From Amycolatopsis benzoatilytica AK 16/65 (lineage in GTDB: Bacteria > Actinomycetota > Actinomycetes > Mycobacteriales > Pseudonocardiaceae): DNA of 64,000 nucleotides. The stretch covers positions 7,196,388 to 7,260,387 of the forward strand of contig NZ_KB912942.1 of NCBI RefSeq assembly GCF_000383915.1, in the 5' to 3' direction. Below, one piece after another: positions 50,416 through 58,506 of this stretch; position 1 is the first letter of the stretch; the number at the start of each line of letters is the position of its first letter. A program made the translations under genes and the position numbers. Below the pieces are notes generated by a model. That model was not told where the DNA came from and ran no database searches. It saw only the letters and a program-made list of their open reading frames with translations.

Positions 50416-51324
50416 GTGGCTACGGCAGATCTCGATGCACTGTCCGGCTCGGTGGCCGCGGCGTACTTCCCGCACCGGCTGCGTATTCGCGCGCTGCCGG
50501 AACGGAAGCCGGTCCTGCGGTCAGTCGACCTCGGCCCGGTCCGGATCGCCCGCATCGGCTGGGGCGTCGACTCGGAGGTGGAATCGGACCATCCGAGCGC
50601 CTGGGCGATCAACGTGCCGCTGGGCGGAGTGCTCGAAGCCCGAGTGCGGGGCCGGGAGGTGCGTTCGCTGCCCGGGCAGGCGACGGTCTGCCCGCCGGAC
50701 ACCACCACTACGATGTCTCGCTGGTCGGCCGACTGCACGATCATCGGAATGCGCGTCGACCGGGAGTACCTCCGGCAGGAGCTGCCACTGCTCGCCGAAC
50801 GGTCCACGCGCCAGATGCCCGGGCAGCTCGACCTCCGCTCCGGGCCTGGTCAAGCCTGGTTCCAGCTGGTCTCCTCGGTCGGCTCGCTTCTGGTCGCCAA
50901 CGAGCGGCTGGCCGGCGATCCGCACGTCGCACGGCATCTCGGGGCCAGCCTGACCGCGGCGCTCGCGGCCGCGTGCTTCCCGACGGAAGAGGACGCCGGG
51001 CCGTTGCGGCCGCGGATCGTCACCCGCGTGGTCGAGGCGATGGAGGCCGACCCGATGCGCGAGTGGACCGCCGCGCAGCTCGCCGAGGCGGCGGGCGTCG
51101 GCATCCGGCGGCTGCAGCAGGGATTCCGCGAATACACCGGCACCACTCCCCTCCAGGCGCTGCAAGACATCCGGCTGGAACGCGTCCACCGGGACCTCGT
51201 GCACTCCGCCGTGCCGACAGTCGCCGAGGCGGCCTATCGGTGGGGATTCCGACACCTCGGCCGGTTCGCGGCTGCCTACAAGGAAAAGTACGGCGTCACG
51301 CCGTCGGACACGCTGCGCCGCTGA
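50416..51324 (+). CDS. AraC family activator of the phenol hydroxylase operon
   Basis: 302-aa regulator. The N-terminal ligand-binding domain (AraC_binding_2-like, residues ~25-180) shows GWGVDSEVESDHPSAWAINVPLGG. The C-terminal AraC HTH pair reads REWTAAQLAEAAGVGIRRLQQGFREYTGTTPLQALQDIRLERVHRDL and AAYRWGFRHLGRFAAAYKEKYGVTPSDTL. AAGGAGG precedes GTG 50416. It is divergent from the operon with a 179-bp gap; activation of dmp genes by an aromatic ligand is the standard arrangement. Effector unknown. Confidence 0.92.
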   Translation: MATADLDALSGSVAAAYFPHRLRIRALPERKPVLRSVDLGPVRIARIGWGVDSEVESDHPSAWAINVPLGGVLEARVRGREVRSLPGQATVCPPDTTTTMSRWSADCTIIGMRVDREYLRQELPLLAERSTRQMPGQLDLRSGPGQAWFQLVSSVGSLLVANERLAGDPHVARHLGASLTAALAAACFPTEEDAGPLRPRIVTRVVEAMEADPMREWTAAQLAEAAGVGIRRLQQGFREYTGTTPLQALQDIRLERVHRDLVHSAVPTVAEAAYRWGFRHLGRFAAAYKEKYGVTPSDTLRR

Positions 51325-51328
51325 CCGG

Positions 51329-52519
51329 TCAGTCGCGGCCGAGCAGATAGTGCCCGAAGTGCGGCACGGTGAAGGCGATCTGGCCGCGCTCGGCGGAGTA
51401 GACCAAGCCCTTCTTCATCAAGCTGTCCCGCGCCGGCGACAGCGACGAAGGCTTGCGCCCCAGGTAGACCGCCACGTCCGCGGTGCCGGCGGGCTCGTCC
51501 CGGCCCTGTGTCAGCTCGGCCATCGCGAGCAGGTACTCGCGTTCGGCGGGCGTCGCGCGTTCGTAGCGGGAGCCGAAGAAGCCGACCGCCAGCTCGGATT
51601 CCGCCTCGGGGGCGGCGACCTGCACGTCCTTGACGGTGATCGGGTCGGCGGGGGCGGCGTCCCAGGCGGCCTTGCCGTAGGCCTGGATGAAGTACGGATA
51701 ACCGCCGGACGCGTCGAAGAGGGCGTCCAGTGCTTCCGGTTCGATGCCGGCGTCCTCGCGTTCGATCGGCGCCATCACCGCGTAGTCGGCGTCTTCGCGG
51801 CTGAGCCGGTCGATGCGCGAGTAGCGGAAGAGCCGTTCGGAGTAGGACTTCGAAGCGGACAGCACCGCGGGCACGTGCGGCAGTCCGGCACCGACCACCA
51901 CCAGCGGCGCGCCCGATTGGGACAGCTCGTGGCAGGCCGCGCAGAGCGCGGAAACGTCGTCGGGCTGCAGGTCTTGGATCTCGTCGATCAGCAGCGCCAC
52001 GCCGGTGCCGACATCCGCCGCCAGATCGGCGACGTCGGTGAACAGCTCGACCAGGTCGATTTCGATATCGCCGGAGTCCGCCCGGCCTTGCGCGGCCGGC
52101 ACGTCGATGCCGGGCTGCCAGCGGTCGCGCAGTTTCGCGTCCGGCTTGTTCGCCTTGAGCGCGAAGGCCTTGAGCACGCCGAGGACTTCTTCGACCCGGT
52201 CCGGCGCACGGTGGCGGACGGCGAGGTCGCGGATCGCCCGGTGCAGTGCGGCCGACAGCGGACGGCGCAAGTCCGCGTCCGGGCGCGCTTCGATCTTGCC
52301 CGCACCCCAGCGATGCCGGATCGCCATCGACCGCAACTCCCCCAGCAGCACCGTCTTGCCGACACCACGCAGGCCGGTCAGCACGAGACTGCGTTCCGGC
52401 CGGCCGCGGGAGACCCGTTCGAGCACGACCTCGAACGCCTTCAGCTCCCGTTCCCGGCCGGCCAGCTCGGGCGGCCGCTGCCCGGCACCGGGCGCGAAGG
52501 GATTGCGGATGGGGTCCAC
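51329..52519 (-). CDS. AAA/ORC1-like ATPase with C-terminal winged helix
   Basis: 396-aa ATPase. Walker A LTGLRGVGKT (residues ~47-56), Walker B VALLIDEIQDL, sensor 1 LVVVGAGLPHVP and a C-terminal winged-helix-like segment (LAMAELTQGRDEPAGTADVAVYLGRKPSSLSPARDSLMKKGLV). The start is GTG at 52519. This class of archaeal-like STAND/ORC ATPases is widespread but functionally unassigned; it is convergent with araC (4 bp gap). No mobile-element partner in view. Confidence 0.88.
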   Translation of the reverse strand: MDPIRNPFAPGAGQRPPELAGRERELKAFEVVLERVSRGRPERSLVLTGLRGVGKTVLLGELRSMAIRHRWGAGKIEARPDADLRRPLSAALHRAIRDLAVRHRAPDRVEEVLGVLKAFALKANKPDAKLRDRWQPGIDVPAAQGRADSGDIEIDLVELFTDVADLAADVGTGVALLIDEIQDLQPDDVSALCAACHELSQSGAPLVVVGAGLPHVPAVLSASKSYSERLFRYSRIDRLSREDADYAVMAPIEREDAGIEPEALDALFDASGGYPYFIQAYGKAAWDAAPADPITVKDVQVAAPEAESELAVGFFGSRYERATPAEREYLLAMAELTQGRDEPAGTADVAVYLGRKPSSLSPARDSLMKKGLVYSAERGQIAFTVPHFGHYLLGRD

Positions 52520-52658
52520 TCTGTCACCGTATCGAGGTATCTAGCGCAGGACCGATATTCGCGCATATACAGCTAGTACGTGTCGCGGGTCGTGCTGAAG
52601 GATGGCCGGGTCTGCAGCCCCGTCCATCCCTACCCCCAGCGCTCACTCAGACGGTGGT

Positions 52659-53417
52659 CTAGTCCGTCAGGTTCCGCTCCGCGTAAATTTTCATCGCGTC
52701 GCGGATGTACTCGGCGGTGCCGGGGCCGTGCTTCTCGTCGTACTTGCCGTATCGCGGATCGTCGACGTACAGCTGGCCGATCCCGGCGAAGTAGCACTTC
52801 GACACCTTCCCCGCCGCCGGTTCCAGCCAGGCGTGCAGCCGGGCGGTCACGGCCTGGGTCTCCTCCGAACCAGCGTCGTGGCCAGCCGCGCGAGCCGCTC
52901 CGTACGCGGCCGAGATGTCGAGCTGTTCCTGCTGGATGGCCTCTTTTTCGGCCTCGGTCAGCGATCGGTACCACTGGTCTGCCTTGCGGTAGGCGTCCGC
53001 GCCCCAGCGCTGGGTGACCTCCTCCTGGTACTGGGTGTGGTCGAACCCGTCGAACATTTCCTCTGCCATCAGTTGTTCACCTCCCTTCAGTTTCCGCAGC
53101 GTGGTCCGCACGGACGCGATCTGCCGCCCGATCCGCTGCTGCTCCTGCTCCAGCAGCGAAAGGTGCGTTTCGAGCGCGGCGGTGCCGTCGCGCTCGCCGT
53201 CGAGCACTTCGGCGATCGCCGGCAGGCCGAGGCCGAGTTCGCGCAGCAGCAGGATCCGCTGCAACCGGACGAGCGACTGCCCGTCGTAGTAGCGGTAGCC
53301 GTTGCCGCCGATCCGGGTCGGCGGCAGGAGTCCCACGGCGTCGTAATGCCGCAGCGTCCGGCTCGTCGTTCCCGCGATCCGGGCGATGTCCTGGATCGAC
53401 CATTCCGTCCTGACCAC
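52659..53417 (-). CDS. TipA-like MerR regulator with TipAS antibiotic-binding domain
   Basis: 252-aa protein. The MerR HTH is IQDIARIAGTTSRTLRHYDAVGLLPPTRIGGNGYRYYDGQSLVRLQRILLLRELG; a coiled coil follows (LSLLEQEQQRIGRQIASVRTTLRKLK). The C-terminal TipAS domain (about residues 130-252) ends KVSKCYFAGIGQLYVDDPRYGKYDEKHGPGTAEYIRDAM and binds thiopeptide antibiotics in TipAL. The GTG at 53417 coincides with the start predicted from the 19-bp-spacer promoter upstream, so it is leaderless and autoregulated. Confidence 0.93.
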   Translation of the reverse strand: MVRTEWSIQDIARIAGTTSRTLRHYDAVGLLPPTRIGGNGYRYYDGQSLVRLQRILLLRELGLGLPAIAEVLDGERDGTAALETHLSLLEQEQQRIGRQIASVRTTLRKLKGGEQLMAEEMFDGFDHTQYQEEVTQRWGADAYRKADQWYRSLTEAEKEAIQQEQLDISAAYGAARAAGHDAGSEETQAVTARLHAWLEPAAGKVSKCYFAGIGQLYVDDPRYGKYDEKHGPGTAEYIRDAMKIYAERNLTD

Positions 53418-53424
53418 GTCTTTG

Positions 53425-53455
53425 ACGGTAGAGGTTGACGCAGCGTCAAGGTCAA
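53425..53455 (-). promoter_or_regulatory. MerR-class promoter with 19-bp spacer and operator palindrome
   Basis: On the minus strand TTGACC (53455-53450), a 19-bp spacer and TACCGT (53430-53425) precede the merR GTG at 53417. The spacer contains the perfect palindrome TTGACGCAGCGTCAA read on the + strand at 53435-53449. This is the geometry recognised by MerR/TipA activators. Confidence 0.75.
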
Positions 53456-53603
53456 GCCGAAAGCCCGCTAGAGATGTATACGGCTATCTAGCATCAGAAC
53501 AATATTGGGCTAGGTATCGCTAGCTCGGTTTGGCGGCGAGCGTTCCGGGCGATTCCGGTTGTAGGTTCGAGGTCCAGGATTCCCAGACCAGAGAGGCGAG
53601 ACC

Positions 53604-54110
53604 GTGATACTGCGCCGGGTGGCCCGTCCACTGCTCGCGTCGATCTTCGTGTCCGGCGGCATCGGGGCGCTGCGCGACACCCAGGGCCACGCAAAAGCCG
53701 TCGAACCGTTCTTGACCAGCACCTTCGACAAAGTCGAGGGCATGGTCCCGGACCAGATCCCGCGCGATCCGGCCACCCTGGTGCGGATCGACGCGGCGGT
53801 CAAGATCGGGGCCGGCCTCGCGCTGGCGAGCGGCAAGATGCCGCGGCTGGCGGCGCTCGCGCTGCTCGGTTCGCTGGTGCCCACCACGCTGGCCGCGCAC
53901 CGGTTCTGGGAGGCAAAGGACCCGGGCGAGAAGCAGAACCAGCAGGTCCAGTTCTTCAAGAACGCGTCGCTGGCCGGCGGGCTGCTCTTGGCCGCGGGAG
54001 ACACCGAGGGCAAGCCGTCGCTCGGCTGGCGGGCCCGGCGCGCGGCGAAGAAGGCCGGCAAGCGCGCTGAGAAGCTGAGCCGCCGCGCCGAAAAGTCGCT
54101 GACCGACTGA
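53604..54110 (+). CDS. DoxX-like membrane protein
   Basis: 168-aa membrane protein with about four hydrophobic segments and a basic C-terminal tail (ARRAAKKAGKRAEKLSRRAEKS). The core LLASIFVSGGIGALRD and MPRLAALALLGSLVPTTLAAHRFWEAKDPGEKQNQQVQFFKNASLAGGLLLAA matches DoxX-family proteins. GTG 53604 has GAGAGG upstream. Possible role in redox balance, as for other DoxX proteins, is speculative. Confidence 0.85.
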   Translation: MILRRVARPLLASIFVSGGIGALRDTQGHAKAVEPFLTSTFDKVEGMVPDQIPRDPATLVRIDAAVKIGAGLALASGKMPRLAALALLGSLVPTTLAAHRFWEAKDPGEKQNQQVQFFKNASLAGGLLLAAGDTEGKPSLGWRARRAAKKAGKRAEKLSRRAEKSLTD

Positions 54111-54124
54111 ATCCCGGTTCAACC

Positions 54125-54179
54125 GTCCGTGAAGGGCCCCTTGCGGGAATCCAAGTCCCGCAAGGGGCCCTTCACGGAC
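54125..54179. repeat. Palindromic repeat GTGAAGGG family, copy 4 (24-bp perfect arms)
   Basis: Exact 24-bp arms at 54125-54148 and 54156-54179 around the loop atccaag. The outer CCGTGAAGGG and inner CGGGA blocks match copies 1 and 3. It fills the whole gap between the convergent DoxX-like and thiolase genes and should terminate both. Confidence 0.85.
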
Positions 54180-54182
54180 TGG

Positions 54183-55472
54183 TTACTTCTCCAGGATCGC
54201 GGTGACGCCCTGGCCGCCCGCCGCGCAGATGGAGATCAGGCCGCGGCCGGACCCCTTCTCGTGCAGCAGCTTCGCCAGCGTCGCGACGATCCGGCCGCCG
54301 GTCGCGGCGAACGGGTGCCCGGCGGCCAGCGAGGAGCCGTTGACGTTGAGCTTCGTCCGGTCGATCGAGCCGAGCGGCGCGTCCAGACCGAGCTTCTCCT
54401 TGGCGAACGCCGGGTCCTCCCACGCCTTGAGCGTGGCGAGCACCTGCGACGCGAACGCCTCGTGGATCTCGTAGAAATCGAAGTCCTGCAAGGTCAGTCC
54501 GGCGCGGTCGAGCATCCGCGGCACCGCGTACGCCGGGGCCATCAGCAGACCCTCGCTGCCGTGCACGTAGTCGACCGCCGCGGTCTGGCTGAACGTCAGG
54601 TACGCGAGCACCGGCAGGTTGTGCGCCTTCGCCCACTGCTCGGTCGCCAGCAGGACGGCGGACGCGCCGTCGGTGAGCGGCGTCGAGTTGCCCGCCGTCA
54701 TGGTGCCGTCCGGGCCGCCGTAGACCGGCTTGAGCTTGGCCAGTTTCTCGACCGAGGAGTCCGGGCGGAGGTTCTGGTCGCGCGTGAGCTTGAGGAACGG
54801 CGTCACCAGGTCGTCGAAGAACCCGCGCTCGTAGGCGGCGGCGAGGTTGCGGTGGCTGGTCGCGGCGAGTTCGTCCTGCGCCTCGCGAGCGATCTCCCAG
54901 ACCTTCGCGGTGAGCGCGGCGTGCTCGCCCATCGACAGGCCGGTGCGCGGTTCGGCGTTGCGCGGGATCTCCGGCACGATGTGGCCGGGCCGGATCTTCG
55001 AGACCAGCTTGAGCCGGTCGGCCAGCGTCTTCGCGGCGTTGAGCTGCACGAGGATCTGGCGCAGGTTCGCGTTGACGGCCAGCGGCGCGTCGCTGGTGGT
55101 GTCCACGCCGCCGGCGATCGCCGAGTCGATCTCGCCGAGCGCGATCTTGTTGGCCACGTTGATGACCGCCTGCAGGCCGGTGCCGCAGGCCATCTGCACG
55201 TCGGACGCCGGGGTGGCGGGCGAAAGCTTGCTGCCGAGCACGCTCTCCCGGGCGAGGTTGAAGTCCTTGGAGTGCTTGAGCACCGCGCCCGCGGCGACCT
55301 CGCCGATCACCTCGCCCTGCAGCGAGAACCGGCTGGCCAGCCCGTCCAGCGCGGCGGTGAACATGTCCTGATTCGAGGCGCGCGAGTACGGGCCGTTCGA
55401 CCGCGCGAACGGGATCCGGTTCCCGCCGACGATCGCGACCTTGCGCACCGACGGGGTTTTCCTGGTCGCCAT
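54183..55472 (-). CDS. fadA2: Acetyl-CoA acetyltransferase / thiolase
   Basis: 429-aa thiolase, orthologue of M. tuberculosis Rv0243. The catalytic Cys lies in VQMACGTGLQAVINVA (near residue 97), the His in FYEIHEAFASQV and the C-terminal Cys/Gly loop in ISICAAGGQGVTAI; the NSTPLTDGASAV and NVNGSSLAAGHPFAATGGR blocks are intact. ATG 55472 follows AGAGAGG by 7 nt and is preferred to GTG 55481. It is divergent from fabG4-htdX across a shared operator. Likely role in fatty acid or cholesterol-side-chain beta-oxidation. Confidence 0.95.
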   Translation of the reverse strand: MATRKTPSVRKVAIVGGNRIPFARSNGPYSRASNQDMFTAALDGLASRFSLQGEVIGEVAAGAVLKHSKDFNLARESVLGSKLSPATPASDVQMACGTGLQAVINVANKIALGEIDSAIAGGVDTTSDAPLAVNANLRQILVQLNAAKTLADRLKLVSKIRPGHIVPEIPRNAEPRTGLSMGEHAALTAKVWEIAREAQDELAATSHRNLAAAYERGFFDDLVTPFLKLTRDQNLRPDSSVEKLAKLKPVYGGPDGTMTAGNSTPLTDGASAVLLATEQWAKAHNLPVLAYLTFSQTAAVDYVHGSEGLLMAPAYAVPRMLDRAGLTLQDFDFYEIHEAFASQVLATLKAWEDPAFAKEKLGLDAPLGSIDRTKLNVNGSSLAAGHPFAATGGRIVATLAKLLHEKGSGRGLISICAAGGQGVTAILEK

Positions 55473-55507
55473 GCCGTCCACCTCTCTGAGTCGTACCGCT
55501 CACACTG

Positions 55508-55529
55508 TAACCTACTAGCGAGTAGGTTA
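55508..55529. promoter_or_regulatory. TetR operator between fadA2 and fabG4
   Basis: TAACCTACT-AGCG-AGTAGGTTA, perfect 9-bp arms (55508-55516 and 55521-55529), centred in the 94-bp divergent promoter region. The core CCTACT-N-GC-N2-GTAG is shared with the site at 58454-58475, upstream of the tetR gene of the same cluster. Confidence 0.75.
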
Positions 55530-55566
55530 GACTGGGACGTGACGCAGACTGCACGGGAGGCACGTG

Positions 55567-56901
55567 ATGGCGGACAGGTACCAGCAGTTCACGAAAACCC
55601 CGTTGGGGAAGTTCGTAGTGCCGAAGCTCGGCCTGCCCAATCCCGCGACGCTGCGCCGGTACCGTCCCGGCCAGCCCGCACTCGAGGGTCCCGCACTTCT
55701 CGGCGCCGCGCCTGGCGGACGGCTGGAGAAGACCGTCCGCGCGCAGCTCACCGACGCCGGCATCGAGGTGCTCAGCGCGGCCGCTGATCGGCAGGCGGCG
55801 CTGGTCTTCGACGCCACCGGCATCAAGGACCCGGGGCAGCTTCGCGAGGTGTACCGGTTCTTCCACCCGGTGATCCGCAAGATCGGGCCGTCCGGGCGGG
55901 TGCTCGTGCTCGGCACGCCGCCGGAGCTGGCCGAGGGACGCGAGCGGATCGCCCAGCGCGCGCTGGAGGGCTTCGTCCGTTCGGTCGGCAAGGAGCTCAA
56001 GCGGGGCGCGACGGCGCAGCTGGTTTACGTGGCCGAAGGCGCGGAGGAAGCCGCCGAGTCGACGCTGCGATTCCTGCTGTCCGCGAAGTCGGCGTTCGTC
56101 GACGGACAGGTGATCCGCGTCGGCACGCACGCGAAGTCCGCGCCCGCGCCGGCGAACTGGGACAAGCCGCTGGACGGCAAGGTCGCGCTGGTCACCGGTG
56201 CGTCGCGGGGCATCGGCGAGGCGATCGCGGAGACGTTGGCCCGCGATGGGGCGCACGTCGTGGCGCTGGACATCCCCGCGCAGGGCAGCGATCTGTCCGC
56301 GGTGGCGAACCGGATCGGTGGTTCGGCGTTGCAGCTGGACATCACCGCGGCCGACGCGCCGGCCAAGCTCGCCGAGTACCTCACCGAGCGGCACGGCGGC
56401 GTGGACGTGGTCGTGCACAACGCGGGCATCACCCGGGACAAGACGCTCGGCAACATGGCCGAGGGCGGCTGGGACTCGGTGATCGCAGTGAACCTCGCTT
56501 CGCAGCTCGCGGTGAACGACAAACTGCTCGGCGACAAGATCCTGCGCGAGAACGGGCGGATCATCGGGGTCTCCTCGATCGCCGGCATCGCGGGCAACGT
56601 GGGCCAGACGAACTACGCGACGTCGAAGGCGGGCGTAATCGGGATGGTCAATGTCGGTGCGCCGCAGCTCGCGGAGTACGGCGGCACGATCAACGCGGTC
56701 GCCCCCGGGTTCATCGAGACCAAGATGACCGCCGCGGTGCCGCTGTTCATCCGCGAGGCCGGACGGCGGCTGTCCAGCCTCGGCCAGGGCGGCCTGCCGG
56801 TAGACGTCGCGGAAACCATTGCCTGGTACGCGAACCCGGCGTCGGCTGCGGTCAACGGGAACCTGGTCCGCGTGTGCGGCCAGGCGCTGCTGGGAGCGTG
56901 A
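55567..56901 (+). CDS. fabG4: High-molecular-weight 3-oxoacyl-ACP/CoA reductase FabG4
   Basis: 444-aa reductase with an N-terminal flavodoxin-like half (residues 1-~205) lacking cofactor motifs, then a full SDR domain with VTGASRGIG, VVHNAGI, catalytic Ser (ISVSSI-like GVSSIAGIAG) and YATSK. This two-part architecture is specific to FabG4 (Rv0242c), which reduces long 3-oxoacyl-CoA. ATG 55567 is preferred over GTG 55564; GGAGG lies 8 nt upstream. The stop is 1 bp before htdX. Confidence 0.95.
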   Translation: MADRYQQFTKTPLGKFVVPKLGLPNPATLRRYRPGQPALEGPALLGAAPGGRLEKTVRAQLTDAGIEVLSAAADRQAALVFDATGIKDPGQLREVYRFFHPVIRKIGPSGRVLVLGTPPELAEGRERIAQRALEGFVRSVGKELKRGATAQLVYVAEGAEEAAESTLRFLLSAKSAFVDGQVIRVGTHAKSAPAPANWDKPLDGKVALVTGASRGIGEAIAETLARDGAHVVALDIPAQGSDLSAVANRIGGSALQLDITAADAPAKLAEYLTERHGGVDVVVHNAGITRDKTLGNMAEGGWDSVIAVNLASQLAVNDKLLGDKILRENGRIIGVSSIAGIAGNVGQTNYATSKAGVIGMVNVGAPQLAEYGGTINAVAPGFIETKMTAAVPLFIREAGRRLSSLGQGGLPVDVAETIAWYANPASAAVNGNLVRVCGQALLGA

Positions 56902-56902
56902 C

Positions 56903-57739
56903 ATGGCCGTTCGCGAACTGACGAGCGCGCCGAGCTTGGCGACGCTCTACCCGAAGGCTCTGCTTCGCCGGGGCGGCGGTTCGACGCTGCCCGCGACGGA
57001 ACTGGTGCGCCCGGAGGTCGTGGTCGACCCGGAGCACGTCGCGGCCTACAACGAGGTCTGCGGATTCCGGTTTTCGGACGAGCTGCCGGTGACGTATCCG
57101 CACATGCTGGTGTTCGGGCTGCAGATGGCGTTGATGACCGAGCCGGACTTTCCGTTCCCGCTGCTCGGCTTGGTGCACGTGGAAAACCGGATCACTCAGC
57201 ACCGTCCGCTGCGCCTCGGCGAGACGTTCCGGGTGAGCGTCCGCGCGGAAAACCTGCGCCCGCACGAAAAGGGCCGCCAGTTCGACATGGTGAGCGAGGC
57301 ACGGGCCGGCACCGAGGTGGTGTGGACCGAGGTGTCGACTTATCTGCACCGGTCGGGTTCCGGCTCGGCCCCGGCGGCGCGCACCCAACTGACGCCGCCG
57401 ACGCCGACCGCGCTGTGGGCCATCCCGGGCGACATCGGCCGCCGGTACGCGGAGGTGTCCGGCGACCGCAACCCGATCCACCTGCACCCGCTGACCGCGC
57501 GGATGTTCGGCTTCCCGAAGGCGATCGCGCACGGCATGTGGACGAAGGCGCACGCACTGGCGTCGCTGGAGGGCCGCCTGCCGGACGCGTACACGGTGAC
57601 GGTGCGGTTCAAGCAGCCGGTGCTGCTGCCCGCCCGCGCCGCCTTCACGGCCTGGCAGACCGCGGATGGCTGGGCGTTCGAGCTGTGGCACGCACGGAAG
57701 CCGAAACCGCATCTGGACGGGGTGGTCTCAGCCCTCTGA
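56903..57739 (+). CDS. htdX: (R)-specific 3-hydroxyacyl-thioester dehydratase (MaoC-like)
   Basis: 278-aa double hot-dog hydratase, orthologue of Rv0241c. The catalytic hydratase 2 motif is YAEVSGDRNPIHLHP, followed by FPKAIAHGMWTKAHAL. The N-terminal hot-dog lacks the catalytic motif, as in the family. Together with fabG4 it supplies the reduction-dehydration steps of fatty acid elongation or degradation. It ends 12 nt inside the convergent tetR gene. Confidence 0.95.
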   Translation: MAVRELTSAPSLATLYPKALLRRGGGSTLPATELVRPEVVVDPEHVAAYNEVCGFRFSDELPVTYPHMLVFGLQMALMTEPDFPFPLLGLVHVENRITQHRPLRLGETFRVSVRAENLRPHEKGRQFDMVSEARAGTEVVWTEVSTYLHRSGSGSAPAARTQLTPPTPTALWAIPGDIGRRYAEVSGDRNPIHLHPLTARMFGFPKAIAHGMWTKAHALASLEGRLPDAYTVTVRFKQPVLLPARAAFTAWQTADGWAFELWHARKPKPHLDGVVSAL

Positions 57740-58387
57740 GGGCTTCCAGACCTGCCCCTCCACGAGGTCGTTGAACCCGAGCCAGACCAGGTTCATCAGC
57801 CAGGACGCGAGCACTCCGTCGGAGATCTCCGGGTGGTCAAGTGCCCAGTCGGCCAGCGATTCCGCCGCGCCGACCAGCGCCGCGGCCAGCCCGGGGCCGG
57901 AGAACTCGGTCTGCTCGCCGAGTCCCTTGCGGGTGCCCGCGGCCACCACGAGCGCGGCGACCAGTTCGATCGCCCGCGTGCGCATCGCGGTGATCTCCTC
58001 GGCAAACGTGCCGCCGACGGTCAGCGCTTGGCGGTGCAGCACGGTCCAGGACTCGCGGTATTCGGCGACGAACCGGTAGAACGAGCGCAGGCCGTGCCAG
58101 AGCTGCATGTCCGGCGGCAGGTCGGCGTGCACGCCGGCCTGGATCGCTTCCAGCAGCCGGGTCGCCTCGCGCTGGATGCACTTGCCGAAAAGGTCTTCCT
58201 TCGAGCCGAGGTAGGTGTAGATCATCGGCTTGGAAACGCCCGCGACCTCGGAGATCTCGTCCATCGACGCCGAGTGGTAGCCGTGCTGGGAGAACACCCG
58301 CACCGCGGCGTCCAGGATCTGGCGTTCACGCACCGCCCTCGGGAGCCGGCGGGCTCGCTCGGGTGGGCGCTGTTCTTCGTCGGGCAC
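57728..58387 (-). CDS. TetR family regulator of the fadA2/fabG4-htdX cluster
   Basis: 219-aa repressor: N-terminal HTH (RERQILDAAVRVFSQHGYHSASMDEISEVAGVSKPMIYTYLGSKEDLF) and an all-helical ligand domain. GTG 58387 has GGGAGG about 9 nt upstream; GTG 58408 is an alternative. Its likely operator (58454-58475) lies between it and the SCP2 gene, and a related site controls fadA2/fabG4. Ligand probably an acyl-CoA. Convergent overlap with htdX. Confidence 0.93.
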   Translation of the reverse strand: MPDEEQRPPERARRLPRAVRERQILDAAVRVFSQHGYHSASMDEISEVAGVSKPMIYTYLGSKEDLFGKCIQREATRLLEAIQAGVHADLPPDMQLWHGLRSFYRFVAEYRESWTVLHRQALTVGGTFAEEITAMRTRAIELVAALVVAAGTRKGLGEQTEFSGPGLAAALVGAAESLADWALDHPEISDGVLASWLMNLVWLGFNDLVEGQVWKPSEG

Positions 58388-58453
58388 GTGCGGATTCCTC
58401 CCTCTCACTGGCCTGGACGGTACCTGGCACCAGGGGGGAGGCGTTGCTTGCCG

Positions 58454-58475
58454 GGCTACCTACTCGCCGGTAGCC
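58454..58475. promoter_or_regulatory. TetR operator upstream of tetR and the SCP2 gene
   Basis: GGCTACC (58454-58460) and GGTAGCC (58469-58475) are perfect 7-bp arms around TACTCGCC. Aligned with the 55508 site the shared pattern is CCTACT-N-GC-N2-GTAG (12 of 16 positions). It lies in the 119-bp gap between divergent genes and should regulate both. Confidence 0.7.
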
Positions 58476-58506
58476 TTAGGTCGGAAAGTTCCGGAAGGGG
58501 TAACTG

